This document shows, piece by piece, positions 26,127-34,714 of a DNA stretch of 64,000 nucleotides; the stretch's first letter is position 1; each line of letters opens with the position of its first letter. Below the pieces are notes generated by a model. The model made no database searches, was not told where the DNA came from, and saw only the letters and a program-made list of their open reading frames with translations. The translations under genes and the position numbers were made by a program. This DNA comes from Saccharopolyspora soli (GTDB taxonomy: Bacteria > Actinomycetota > Actinomycetes > Mycobacteriales > Pseudonocardiaceae), in the NCBI RefSeq assembly GCF_022678645.1, contig NZ_JALBWV010000014.1, positions 1-64,000 of the forward strand, read 5' to 3'.

Positions 26127-27686
26127 TCAGCGCCGGTTGTCGGGACCTCCCCAGCCGCCGCCACCTGGAGTTTCGATGCGGACTCGGTCTCCTCGGCGCA
26201 GCGGCCAGGTGCCCTTGGCGGGGAGCCCCTGCTCCGTGCCGTCCGCCCGGATCAGGGTGTTGCGGCCCACCGCGCCCGGTTGGCCGCCGCTGGCGCCCCA
26301 CGGCGGGTGGTCGCGGCGTTCGGACTGGATGGTGAGCGTGCAGTCCGCCAGCGCCTCGATTTCCCGCACCAGGCCGTCGCCGCCGGGGTGGCGGCCGTCG
26401 CCGCCGGAGGACGGGCGGAGTTCGTAGCGCCACACCCGCAGCGGGTAGTCGAGTTCCACCGCTTCCGCCGGGGTGTTCTGGGTGTTGGTCATGCCGGTGT
26501 GCACGCCGGACATGCCGCGGCGGGTGGGGGTGCCGCCTTCGCCGCCGCCGAGCGTCTCGTAGTAGCTGAAGGCCGGGTCGCTGTCGCCGATGAGCAGGTT
26601 GTTCATCGTGCCCTGGCTGGCCGCCGGAACGCGGTCCGGGATCGCCTGGGCGAACGCGCCGAGCAGCACGTCCACGATGCGCTGGCTGGTCTCGACGTTG
26701 CCCGCCGCGGTCGGGGCCGGGAACGTCGGGTTCACCACCGTGCCCTCCGGCGCTTCGACGCGCAGCGACCGGTAGCACCCGGCGTTGGGCGGGGCGTCCG
26801 GATCGGTGAGCATCCGGAAGACGAACATCGACGCCGAAAGGGTCACCGCGAACACCGCGTTGCAGTTCACCGGGATCTGCCGGGCGCTGCCGTCGAAGTC
26901 CACCAGCACCTCGTCGCCGGACACCGTCACCGCCGCCCGGATCGGCACCCCGTCACCGATCTCCAGCACGTCCTCGTTGCGGTAGCAGCCGTCCGGGATC
27001 TCGCGGATCGCCGCGCGCACCCGGCGGTCGGAGTAGTCGCACACCGCGGCCATCGCCGCACGCAGCCGCTGCGAGCCCATCCGACCGGCCAGCTCGCGCA
27101 TCCGCACCGCCCCGACGTGGTTCGCGGCGAACTGGGCCCGCAGGTCGCCGCGGCGTTCCGCGGGGGTCCGCGAGTTGGCTGCGATCAGCCGGACCACGTC
27201 TTCGCGCTCGCCGCTGGCATCGGCGATTCGGATCGGCGGGATCCGGACGCCCTCCATCGCGATCTCGGTGGCGGACGCGGGCATCGAGCCGGGTGCCGCA
27301 CCAGCGACGTCGGCGTGGTGGGCGCGGTTGGCGACGTAGCCGAGCAGTCGGTCGCCGTAGCCGACAGCGGCGACGATCGTCAGGTCCGGCAGATGGGTGC
27401 CGCCCAGGTACGGGTCGTTGACGCAGACCTGGTCGCCCGGTTCGAGCTGCCCGCAGGTGTCCAGCACCGCGCGGACGCTGGCTGGCATCGCGCCGAGGTG
27501 CACCGGGATGTGCTCGGCCTGCGCGACCATCTCTCCGTCGGCGTCGAACACCGCGGCCGAGCAGTCGGCGCGTTCCTTGATGTTGGGGGAGTAGGCGGCG
27601 CGGCGCAGAGCCACGCCCATCTCGTCGGCGACCCCGGCCAGCGCGTGCCGGAAGACTTCGAGTTCGACGGCGGAAAGCTCGGTCAT
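26127..27686 (-). CDS. Hydantoinase B / oxoprolinase-family subunit
   Basis: A 519-residue beta subunit of the ATP-dependent hydantoinase / 5-oxoprolinase / acetone carboxylase group. Motifs: ELEVFRHALAGVADEMG, SPNIKERADCSAAVFD, NDPYLGGTHLPD, ANRAHHADVAG and the C-terminal TPGGGGWG. It acts with the A subunit to open a cyclic amide using ATP. The ATG overlaps the stop of the upstream A gene (ATGA). With the adjacent transporter set, a hydantoin- or lactam-like substrate is plausible. Confidence 0.92.
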   Translation of the reverse strand: MTELSAVELEVFRHALAGVADEMGVALRRAAYSPNIKERADCSAAVFDADGEMVAQAEHIPVHLGAMPASVRAVLDTCGQLEPGDQVCVNDPYLGGTHLPDLTIVAAVGYGDRLLGYVANRAHHADVAGAAPGSMPASATEIAMEGVRIPPIRIADASGEREDVVRLIAANSRTPAERRGDLRAQFAANHVGAVRMRELAGRMGSQRLRAAMAAVCDYSDRRVRAAIREIPDGCYRNEDVLEIGDGVPIRAAVTVSGDEVLVDFDGSARQIPVNCNAVFAVTLSASMFVFRMLTDPDAPPNAGCYRSLRVEAPEGTVVNPTFPAPTAAGNVETSQRIVDVLLGAFAQAIPDRVPAASQGTMNNLLIGDSDPAFSYYETLGGGEGGTPTRRGMSGVHTGMTNTQNTPAEAVELDYPLRVWRYELRPSSGGDGRHPGGDGLVREIEALADCTLTIQSERRDHPPWGASGGQPGAVGRNTLIRADGTEQGLPAKGTWPLRRGDRVRIETPGGGGWGGPDNRR

Positions 27687-29644
27687 GTCAATCGCACCAC
27701 CAGGTTCCCGACATCGTCCACTGCGGCCACTTCGTCGTCGGCGAGCAGAGTTGTGGTGTCGGGTTGTTCGATCAGCGCCGGACCGCTGACCTCGTCGCCC
27801 GGCCGCAGCGCCGCTCGCGAGATGATCTGCGCCCGCACCATCCGGTCGCCGATGCCGATCTCGCGGTCCGGCTTGCGTTCCGGCCGACCCTGGTCCCAGT
27901 CCTGCGGCGGTTCGGCGAGGATTGGTTCTCCTTGGGCGATGACCCGCAGCGTGACCACCTCGACCTTCTCGTCCCGCATGGCATATCCGTACGACTCGCG
28001 GTGCGCGGTGTGCAGCAACTCGGCGATGTCGTCCTGTTCCACGACGTTGATCCGCAGTTCGTGGGACTGGCCCGCGTAGCGCATGTCGGCCACTTTGGAC
28101 AGTGATATATCCGTTGTCACACCTTGTTTTTCCAACTCGCGATGAGCCTCGGTGGCCAGTTCGGCCCAGGCTGGCGACAGATCTTGGTCGGCATCCACCA
28201 GCACCGTTCGGGATGCCTCGAAGCGCGGCGGCGCCAGCAGCAGGCCGAGCGCGCTGAGCACGCCTGGTGCGGGCGGCACCACCACCGCCGGGCAGCCGAG
28301 CTCGCGCGCCAGCGCGGTCGCGTGCAGCGGACCCGCGCCGCCGTAGGCGACCAGGGCCAGCCCAGCGGGGTCGACACCGCGTTCGGTGCTCACCCGGCGC
28401 AACGCCCGAGCCATCGTCGCCCGGACCACGGAGAGCACCCCGGCGGCGGATTCCGGCAACGCGGCCAGCGCGCGCCGCGCGGCGTCGGCGTCCAGCCGCA
28501 GGCCGCCACCGAGCTCGCGGGCCGGGTCCAGATGTCCCAGCGCGCAGTGCGCGTCGGTCACCGTGGGCTGCTCGCCGCCGAGGCTGTAGCAGGCGGGGCC
28601 GGGATCGGCACCGGCCGAATGCGGTCCGACGCGCAGGGCGCCGCCGGTGTCCACCCACGCGATCGACCCGCCACCAGCGCCCACCGTGTGGATCCCGACG
28701 GCCGGGGTGCGAAACGGCAGTCCGGCGATCTCTGACGACGTCGACACCTCGGGGCGGCCCTCGCGGACCAGGCACACATCGGTGGACGTGCCGCCCATGT
28801 CGAAGGCGATCGCGTCGTCGAAACCGGCCGAACGCGCGACCACCCCGGCCGCCACCACCCCGGCGGCCGGACCGGAGAGCAGCGTGTGCACCGGTGCCGT
28901 GGCGGCGAAGTCCACGCCCGCGGTCCCGCCGCTGGAGGTCATCACGGTGATCGTCGGTTCGGGCAGCCGGGCGGTCAGGTTGGACAGGTAGCGGCGCATC
29001 ACCGGCTCGATCGCCGCGTTGAGCACGCAGGTCGACGCGCGCTCGAACTCGCGGAACTCCGGCAGCAGCGCGCTGGACCGGGTGATCGGCACGCCGAGGT
29101 CGGCCAGGGCGGCGCACAGCCGACGTTCGTGGTCGTCGCAGACGTACGAGAACAGCAGGCTCACCGCGATCGACTCGGGCTCCAGACGTCGGACCTCGGT
29201 CACCACCCGTTCGACCTCGGCGTCGGTGAGCGCGATGATCGCCTCGCCCTGCGGGCTCATCCGTTCCGCGACGGTGACCACCTGCTCGTGCGGCACCAGC
29301 GGATCCGGCTTGGTCGCGGTCAGGTCGTACAGCGCGGGCCGGTTCTGCCGGGCGATCTGCAAGACGTCGGTGAACCCGTCGGTGGTGACGAACGCGGTGC
29401 GGGCGATCTTGCGCTCCAGCACGGCATTGGTGGCAGTGGTGCTGCCGTGCGGCAGCAGGCGGAGGGTGCCGCCGGGCAAGCTCTCGACGACCCCGCGCTG
29501 CACGCCTTCGGCCTGGTTCGCCGGGGTGGTCGGCACCTTCACGGCCTTCGGCCGGTGCCCGGGAGCGTGCACGACTACGTCGGTGAACGTGCCTCCGACG
29601 TCCACCCCGGCACACGCTTCGGCCTGCCCCGACATCACAGTCAC
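27683..29644 (-). CDS. Hydantoinase A / oxoprolinase-family subunit
   Basis: A 653-residue alpha subunit with the ASKHA-type ATP-binding fold: GVDVGGTFTDVVVH near the N-terminus, a second phosphate motif in DMGGTSTDVCLV, and YGGAGPLHA with the PPAPGVLSALG stretch. Length is close to the usual 650-700. It is first in the two-gene operon and is directly coupled to the B subunit. The start region gives MTVMSGQ; the second Met may be the real start. Confidence 0.92.
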   Translation of the reverse strand: MTVMSGQAEACAGVDVGGTFTDVVVHAPGHRPKAVKVPTTPANQAEGVQRGVVESLPGGTLRLLPHGSTTATNAVLERKIARTAFVTTDGFTDVLQIARQNRPALYDLTATKPDPLVPHEQVVTVAERMSPQGEAIIALTDAEVERVVTEVRRLEPESIAVSLLFSYVCDDHERRLCAALADLGVPITRSSALLPEFREFERASTCVLNAAIEPVMRRYLSNLTARLPEPTITVMTSSGGTAGVDFAATAPVHTLLSGPAAGVVAAGVVARSAGFDDAIAFDMGGTSTDVCLVREGRPEVSTSSEIAGLPFRTPAVGIHTVGAGGGSIAWVDTGGALRVGPHSAGADPGPACYSLGGEQPTVTDAHCALGHLDPARELGGGLRLDADAARRALAALPESAAGVLSVVRATMARALRRVSTERGVDPAGLALVAYGGAGPLHATALARELGCPAVVVPPAPGVLSALGLLLAPPRFEASRTVLVDADQDLSPAWAELATEAHRELEKQGVTTDISLSKVADMRYAGQSHELRINVVEQDDIAELLHTAHRESYGYAMRDEKVEVVTLRVIAQGEPILAEPPQDWDQGRPERKPDREIGIGDRMVRAQIISRAALRPGDEVSGPALIEQPDTTTLLADDEVAAVDDVGNLVVRLT

Positions 29645-29819
29645 CCCGCACCCATCATCGCGCAGCCCCGCAACCTCGGCAGCGGCTCGACCGAGCCGAT
29701 TGCCGCTCGTGACGCCTCCGTTCCGGGTCTACTGCATTCGGCTGATCTGGACCGATCGCCTTCCCGCGGCAGTGCTGATGCTCTAGTTTGCAGATGTTGA
29801 TCTTTGGCGAGGGGGAAGA

Positions 29820-31397
29820 TTGGCCTGGCAGCCCCGCGTTGCGGTGCGAATCGTGTCGTCCCAGGTGCGGGTTACCGCATCCGACGCCGATGACGACGGA
29901 TGCGACCTCCGCAGGGCGTTGAAGTCCCGTCTCGGTGCACGGGTGGAAGCGCGGAACTGGCGGCTGCGGAAGGGGCCGTTCGGACTCGATCCCTTCGTGC
30001 GCGCACTTGAGTTCGTGCACAAGGAGCTCCGCCGCGGTCTCCAGCTGGAGGCGGCCTTGGCGGCCGCGACCGGGGCTCTGGGGGACGTGCACGGCGGCCT
30101 GCGCCGTTTCGTCGAGTGCGCCTTGGCGCAGTACTTCGACTACCACGAGTCGCGTGAACAGGAATTGGGACCGCTGAACTTCCTCGGCGTGTGGACGGTC
30201 GTCCCGCTCAAGCAGAACGCGCGCCTCGGCGCGTGGGGCCCGCTGTACGAGTCGGCCGCCGGTGATCGCGAGATTCGGCGGCTGCGAATGGGGAAAGCCC
30301 GCGACGAGCTGACGCCGTGGGCGAGCATCGCCGCCAAGGTCGCCGGGCAGGCGGTCGGTGCGGTCGAACCGCGCCGGATCCACGTCGTCGAGCTGGGACT
30401 CGCCGACGGGATCGAGGAACCACTGCTGACCGGGCTGACCCCGGAACAGGTCGAGACCCGGTACGACGACACCGGTCGCGACGCCGCCAATGACGTGGTG
30501 CTCGGATCGCAGGCCACCCCCGGAGTCGGTTGCGGGGATTGCCAAGCCGCTGCGGTCTGCCCGGAACTCGTTCCGGTTCCCGAAGTCCTCCAGCAGGACC
30601 ACGCGGGTCGGTGGACCCGTTCGATCGCCATGCACGAGCTGCTCAGCTACGAGCAGTGCCCTGCCCAGTGGTACCTGCGGTCGGTCGCGAAACTGCCCGG
30701 TGTCGACGACGGCACCCCGGCGATTCATCGCGGAAATGTCGTGCACGAGTGGCTGAAGCTCGCCCATCAGCGCGAAACGCCCTGCACCGCGGCAGATCTA
30801 CCCGAGCCCGACACCGGACACCTCGGCTTGGCCGAGGGAGTGCTGAGCCAGGACGACTGCGCCATCGCGCTGCCGTTCCTCAAGGCGCACATACCGGTTT
30901 GCCCGCTGGCAGATGCGGGCACGACGGTCGTCGAGATCGAACGGAACGTGCACGGATTCGACGCGATCAGCGACGTCGTCGCGGTGGCGAAGCCCGACAT
31001 GGTGCTGCGCCGCGGCGACGCGCTGGTCTTCCACGAGGTCAAGACGACCGAAGCGCGGCTGCCTGAATCCGACGACGACGCACGCGAAAAATACCCGGTG
31101 GTGGCGATGAATCTGCTGATGCTCGAACACGGCGTGACGCAGTGGTTCGGTGCGGCGCACGGCGAGGTGCAGCTGGAGGTCGTGACCCCGCGAGGTGCGC
31201 GGGTCTTCCGGTACGGCACGGACGACGAACTGGTCATGACGCTGTCCCGCTCGCGAATCCGGAACCTGACCGGGGAGTGGTTGGACGACCGGGAATGGGA
31301 GACGCGCCCTGGAGCGCATTGCAGGCGCTGCTCCGTGCGCCGCTGGTGTCCGGACAGCGTCGCCGCGGACGCGCCGGTCGACGGCGATTCCTGCTGA
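29820..31397 (+). CDS. PD-(D/E)XK nuclease-family protein with two iron-sulfur Cys clusters
   Basis: The 525-residue protein appears to be built of two similar halves. The C-terminal half (residues 270-525) looks like a Cas4/RecB-type nuclease: Cys280 in SYEQCPAQWYL, His309 in RGNVVHEWL, Asp393 in KPDMVL, the Glu406-x-Lys408 of HEVKTT, and a closing cluster C501-x2-C504-x5-C510. The N-terminal half has Cys28 and an equivalent cluster C238-x2-C241-x5-C247, but its catalytic residues are not clear. Four-cysteine clusters of this kind hold a 4Fe-4S cluster in Cas4 and AddB. The TTG start follows AGGGGGAAGA. The PIN gene starts 19 bases downstream. Role in DNA repair or defence is inferred. Confidence 0.72.
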   Translation: MAWQPRVAVRIVSSQVRVTASDADDDGCDLRRALKSRLGARVEARNWRLRKGPFGLDPFVRALEFVHKELRRGLQLEAALAAATGALGDVHGGLRRFVECALAQYFDYHESREQELGPLNFLGVWTVVPLKQNARLGAWGPLYESAAGDREIRRLRMGKARDELTPWASIAAKVAGQAVGAVEPRRIHVVELGLADGIEEPLLTGLTPEQVETRYDDTGRDAANDVVLGSQATPGVGCGDCQAAAVCPELVPVPEVLQQDHAGRWTRSIAMHELLSYEQCPAQWYLRSVAKLPGVDDGTPAIHRGNVVHEWLKLAHQRETPCTAADLPEPDTGHLGLAEGVLSQDDCAIALPFLKAHIPVCPLADAGTTVVEIERNVHGFDAISDVVAVAKPDMVLRRGDALVFHEVKTTEARLPESDDDAREKYPVVAMNLLMLEHGVTQWFGAAHGEVQLEVVTPRGARVFRYGTDDELVMTLSRSRIRNLTGEWLDDREWETRPGAHCRRCSVRRWCPDSVAADAPVDGDSC

Positions 31398-31415
31398 TCG
31401 GCATCGGGACTGACC

Positions 31416-32177
31416 ATGGCAGCGCAAGGTGAACCCGTTGCACCGTCCAGGCCGCGCCAGCGGAAAGTGCCGCCAGCGCGACCTCGACGTCGGCGGGATC
31501 CTCGGTTCAGCACGGAAGTTCCGCGACGTGGTTGGGAAGACGCCGTCTACCACCTGGACACCGGTGTGCTGTTCGCCGCCTCGGTGGACGCGGTGTGCGG
31601 CAGTCGCATGGTTCGGCATTACCGAGGTCGGCTGCACACCACCGACGTGATCGTCGCCGAGGTGCGGCACCGGGCGACGAATCCCACGAACAAGCCGGGG
31701 GTGCAGGAGGCCGCCGAGGAAGCCGTCCGGATGTTCATCGACGGCGCAGCGGTGGCGATCGACGAACTGGGACCAGGGGATGTCTGGATGTTCGAGTCGG
31801 TCTTGCAACAACTGCGCCAGCTGGAAGCCGCTCAGGCCGACGGGCCCGCGTCACCGCAGGTGCGGGCGAAGCACGGCGGCGAAGCCTCGGCCATCGTGTG
31901 CTGCCTGCGGGAAATGGACAGCGGCGCTCGCGTGGTCTTCGCCACCAACGACGGCGGCGCGAGTCGCGTCGCGCACAGCCGTCAGGTCCACACCAGACAT
32001 TTCGGCCATCTGCTGAACGAACTCGTGTGCGCCGCGACGTATCGCAACGAGGAAGCGTTCGCGCTGTTCGAGCGGGCGAATCGAATCACCGGCGTACCGG
32101 CTGTCGCTCGTCCGCAGGGGGAACAAGACCTCTCCTGCCAGGCAGCGGCCGATGGTTGCACGGCCTGCGTCGGCTGA
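31416..32177 (+). CDS. PIN-domain protein (putative ribonuclease)
   Basis: A 253-residue protein. After a basic, probably disordered N-terminus (residues 1-40), the acidic quartet of a PIN nuclease is visible: Asp48 in YHLDTGVLF, Glu82 in IVAEVRHR, Glu156 in KHGGEASAI and Asp179 in FATNDGG. Such domains cleave RNA and are common toxins. It follows the iron-sulfur nuclease gene by 19 bases, probably in one transcript, and its 3' end faces that of an ImmA/IrrE-type gene only seven bases away. The true start could be further in, because the basic leader lacks homology. Confidence 0.65.
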   Translation: MAAQGEPVAPSRPRQRKVPPARPRRRRDPRFSTEVPRRGWEDAVYHLDTGVLFAASVDAVCGSRMVRHYRGRLHTTDVIVAEVRHRATNPTNKPGVQEAAEEAVRMFIDGAAVAIDELGPGDVWMFESVLQQLRQLEAAQADGPASPQVRAKHGGEASAIVCCLREMDSGARVVFATNDGGASRVAHSRQVHTRHFGHLLNELVCAATYRNEEAFALFERANRITGVPAVARPQGEQDLSCQAAADGCTACVG

Positions 32178-32183
32178 ACCAGC

Positions 32184-33359
32184 TCAAGCAGGCGGAGCCC
32201 AGCCCTGTTCGACCAGGTCGCGTTCCACCGCCGTGACGTCGGGGTCGCCGAGCACATCCGCGACCACCTCGGCCGAAACGAGCCGGTCTCGATAGGCGTC
32301 CAGCGACATGGACAGCAGCCAGGGCGACGCCGCGGGTTCGGACTCGTCGGCTCCGGCCGCGCGCCATTGCTCGCCGAGTCCGGCCAGCTCCATCAAGTCG
32401 GCGACCCGTCGCGGATCGCGCGTGAGATGTGTGAAGTCGCGGTTGGGGAACGAGCCCCGAAGCGTCCGGACGGCCGCCAACCGGCTCAGGCCGAAGTGCA
32501 GCATGAAGCGCGCCAGCGCATCGCGTTCCTCGACGTCCTGACGCGCCGCGTTCCACCAGTTGCGCACTGCGGCTTCGGGCGCGAGGAACCGCCCGGCGAA
32601 GCATTCGGCCCGCCATTCCTGCACATCGGATTCATCGATCTCGTCGCCCCGCTCGATGATGAACGTTCGCCGGTCCCGGAAGAGCACGTGCGCCAACTCG
32701 TGCGCGAGGGTGTAGCGCTGGCGGGTCCACGGGTCGTGCGAGCTGACGAAGACCACCGACCGCCAGTCGTCGCCGCATTCGTCGTGCACCGTCATGCCGT
32801 GCACGTTCGGCGGAAGCGGCAGCACGACGACCGGGACGCCGATCGATTCGACGATCTCCGTCAGATCGCCGATCGGAGCGTCGTCGGCGATGCCGAGGAT
32901 CGATCGCAGGTTCTGCGCCGTCCGCCGCGCTGCTTCCGGCGCGTAGGGGGTGTGGTTGCAGGCCCGGCGCGCAAGTTCGGCCCGTGCCGACCGGTCCGCG
33001 GCTTCCGCGCCGTACCAGGAAGTCAACAGGCGCAGATGTTCGAGCAGGTGTTGTGCGCGGCGCAAATCCGCTCGCTCGTCAACATCGGACTCGACGAGTC
33101 CGGACCGCAGTGCCACGCCGAGGTTGGCCCGCGGATCCGTTGCTCCGACCAACACTGCCAACGGGATCTCGGTGTGCACCGACAGTCGGGCCAGCTCCGA
33201 CATGGTCGGGTCCCGACGATCGGCCAGCACCTCGGCAAGCCAACCGGTGTGTGGGGTCAGTTCGAGGCTGCGGTACGCCTCGACGAGGGCCGTACCGTCA
33301 GCCGTCAGCAGCTGCCGCAAGCGTTCCCCGCGCATCGGGGAGCTGTCCGCGCTCGACAT
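32184..33359 (-). CDS. ImmA/IrrE-family metallopeptidase with N-terminal HTH-like region
   Basis: A 391-residue protein. The zinc peptidase motif HELAH is at residues 220-224, and Glu252 in AECFAGRFLAP is the likely third ligand, as in IrrE and ImmA. The first 75 residues look like a divergent XRE-type helix-turn-helix (MSELARLSVHTEIPLAVLVG). Family members cleave repressors upon DNA damage or regulate mobile elements. ATG 33359 has AGGGGG four bases upstream. It converges on the PIN gene, and a LexA-like box lies 95 bp upstream. Confidence 0.82.
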   Translation of the reverse strand: MSSADSSPMRGERLRQLLTADGTALVEAYRSLELTPHTGWLAEVLADRRDPTMSELARLSVHTEIPLAVLVGATDPRANLGVALRSGLVESDVDERADLRRAQHLLEHLRLLTSWYGAEAADRSARAELARRACNHTPYAPEAARRTAQNLRSILGIADDAPIGDLTEIVESIGVPVVVLPLPPNVHGMTVHDECGDDWRSVVFVSSHDPWTRQRYTLAHELAHVLFRDRRTFIIERGDEIDESDVQEWRAECFAGRFLAPEAAVRNWWNAARQDVEERDALARFMLHFGLSRLAAVRTLRGSFPNRDFTHLTRDPRRVADLMELAGLGEQWRAAGADESEPAASPWLLSMSLDAYRDRLVSAEVVADVLGDPDVTAVERDLVEQGWAPPA

Positions 33360-33453
33360 GTTTCCCCCTACATCGCACGCTGCCGACAGGCTAGCGCCCC
33401 GGCTTGCCGCCCACCCCAGTTCCAGGCACATCCGCACCGCTAGCAGCCAGTTT

Positions 33454-33467
33454 AGAACACGTGTTCG
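33454..33467. promoter_or_regulatory. LexA-like (SOS) box
   Basis: GAAC-ACGT-GTTC is a perfect 12-bp palindrome that fits the actinobacterial and Bacillus LexA consensus CGAACN4GTTCG except for one outer base. It lies between the divergent ImmA/IrrE-type gene (start 33359) and the VOC gene (start 33595). Confidence 0.5.
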
Positions 33468-33594
33468 GTCGAGGTGAAGGAGTGTCACCCGTTCGGATCG
33501 AGCACGTGTCGGCGGGCTCGATGGTCGGCCGCCTGTCGGCAGTCGTGGTTATGGTCCCGGCACGAATCGCGGTCCCGCGGAATACGGAGGCGAC

Positions 33595-34362
33595 ATGAGC
33601 ATCGTGACCAGCAATCAACCCACCGGCACGCCTACCTGGATCGACCTCGGGATCCCCGACCTGGACCGGGCGATGGAGTTCTACGGATCATTGTTCGGCT
33701 GGGACTTCCAGGTGGGTCCGAAGGAAGCCGGGTACTACACGAACTGCCTGGTGGGCGGTCGGCCGGTCGCGGCGATCATGCCCAATCCCGATCCGAACGC
33801 CACCGAGTTCTGGTGGAATGTCTACTTCGCCACCGATGACTGCGACGCCACCGCCAAGCGGATCACCGACGCCGGTGGCAGCCTGCCGATGCCGCCGATG
33901 GATGTGATGGACCAGGGCCGGATGGCGATCGCCTTCGACCCCACCGGTGGCCAGTTCGGGCTGTGGCAGGGCCGCGCGCACGTCGGTTCTCAGGTGGTCA
34001 ACGAGCCGAACTCGTTGGTCCGCAACGACCTGGTCACCCCGGATCCGGCACCGGCCAGGGAGTTCTACGCGGCGGTCTTCGACTTCACGCTGGACGGCAA
34101 CGAACAGCTGCCCGAGCTCGACTTCACCTTCCTGCGCCGCCCGGACGGGCACGAGATCGGTGGCATCATCGGCGACCCGAACGCGGCGCGGTCCAGCTGG
34201 GACACCACCTTCGAGGTCGCCGACACCGACGCCGTGGTGGCCAGGGCGACCGCTGGCGGCGGCACGGCGACCGAGCCCGACGACATGATCTACGGCCGGT
34301 TCGCCACCATCTCCGACCCGTTCGGCGCGGAGTTCTCCGTCATCGCCCGGCCGCCGGTCTGA
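33595..34362 (+). CDS. Two-domain VOC (glyoxalase/bleomycin-resistance) protein
   Basis: A 255-residue protein with two tandem vicinal-oxygen-chelate domains (residues about 10-125 and 135-253), each with the beta-alpha-beta-beta-beta pattern: WIDLGIPDLDRAMEFYGSLFGW and later TPDPAPAREFYAAVFDF. Both end in a DPTGG or DPFGA stretch typical of the fold. Relatives are annotated as glyoxalase-like or hydroxylase proteins of unknown substrate. The ATG start is preceded by GGAGGC. It stands alone. Confidence 0.88.
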   Translation: MSIVTSNQPTGTPTWIDLGIPDLDRAMEFYGSLFGWDFQVGPKEAGYYTNCLVGGRPVAAIMPNPDPNATEFWWNVYFATDDCDATAKRITDAGGSLPMPPMDVMDQGRMAIAFDPTGGQFGLWQGRAHVGSQVVNEPNSLVRNDLVTPDPAPAREFYAAVFDFTLDGNEQLPELDFTFLRRPDGHEIGGIIGDPNAARSSWDTTFEVADTDAVVARATAGGGTATEPDDMIYGRFATISDPFGAEFSVIARPPV

Positions 34363-34404
34363 CCGTCCACTGAGGACATTCCAGGTCGCCGCGCGGCGCT
34401 TCGG

Positions 34405-34647
34405 TCACTGGAGGTAGCCGCCGACTTCGTCGGGCGGGCGCGGGGCCGGTGATCCCGAGCTGTCCCGGAACTCCGCCCGTGCGCGCCGCTGTCGCAGCAG
34501 ATCCCAGCACTGGTCGAGGTTCACTTCCAGTTCGCGCAGCCGGGCGCGCTGTTCGGCGCTGAGCCCCTGCCCGCTGGCGGCGGCGCGCAGCCGGTGTTCC
34601 TCGTCGATCAGCTCGTCGATCAGGCCCAGGATGTCCTCGTCGGCCAT
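34405..34647 (-). CDS. DUF2630 family protein
   Basis: An 80-residue actinobacterial protein of unknown function. The helix-rich core DEDILGLIDELIDEEHRLR and LRELEVNLDQCWDLLRQRRA, followed by a Pro-rich tail ending in EVGGYLQ, are diagnostic of DUF2630. ATG 34647 has GAGGGG about eight bases upstream. It is cytoplasmic and probably all-helical. Confidence 0.85.
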   Translation of the reverse strand: MADEDILGLIDELIDEEHRLRAAASGQGLSAEQRARLRELEVNLDQCWDLLRQRRARAEFRDSSGSPAPRPPDEVGGYLQ

Positions 34648-34714
34648 GTCGATCCCCCTCGCACGTGGTCGGCTACCCATCTCCAGGGAAGCACAGCGGC
34701 AACATCCTCGCAGG

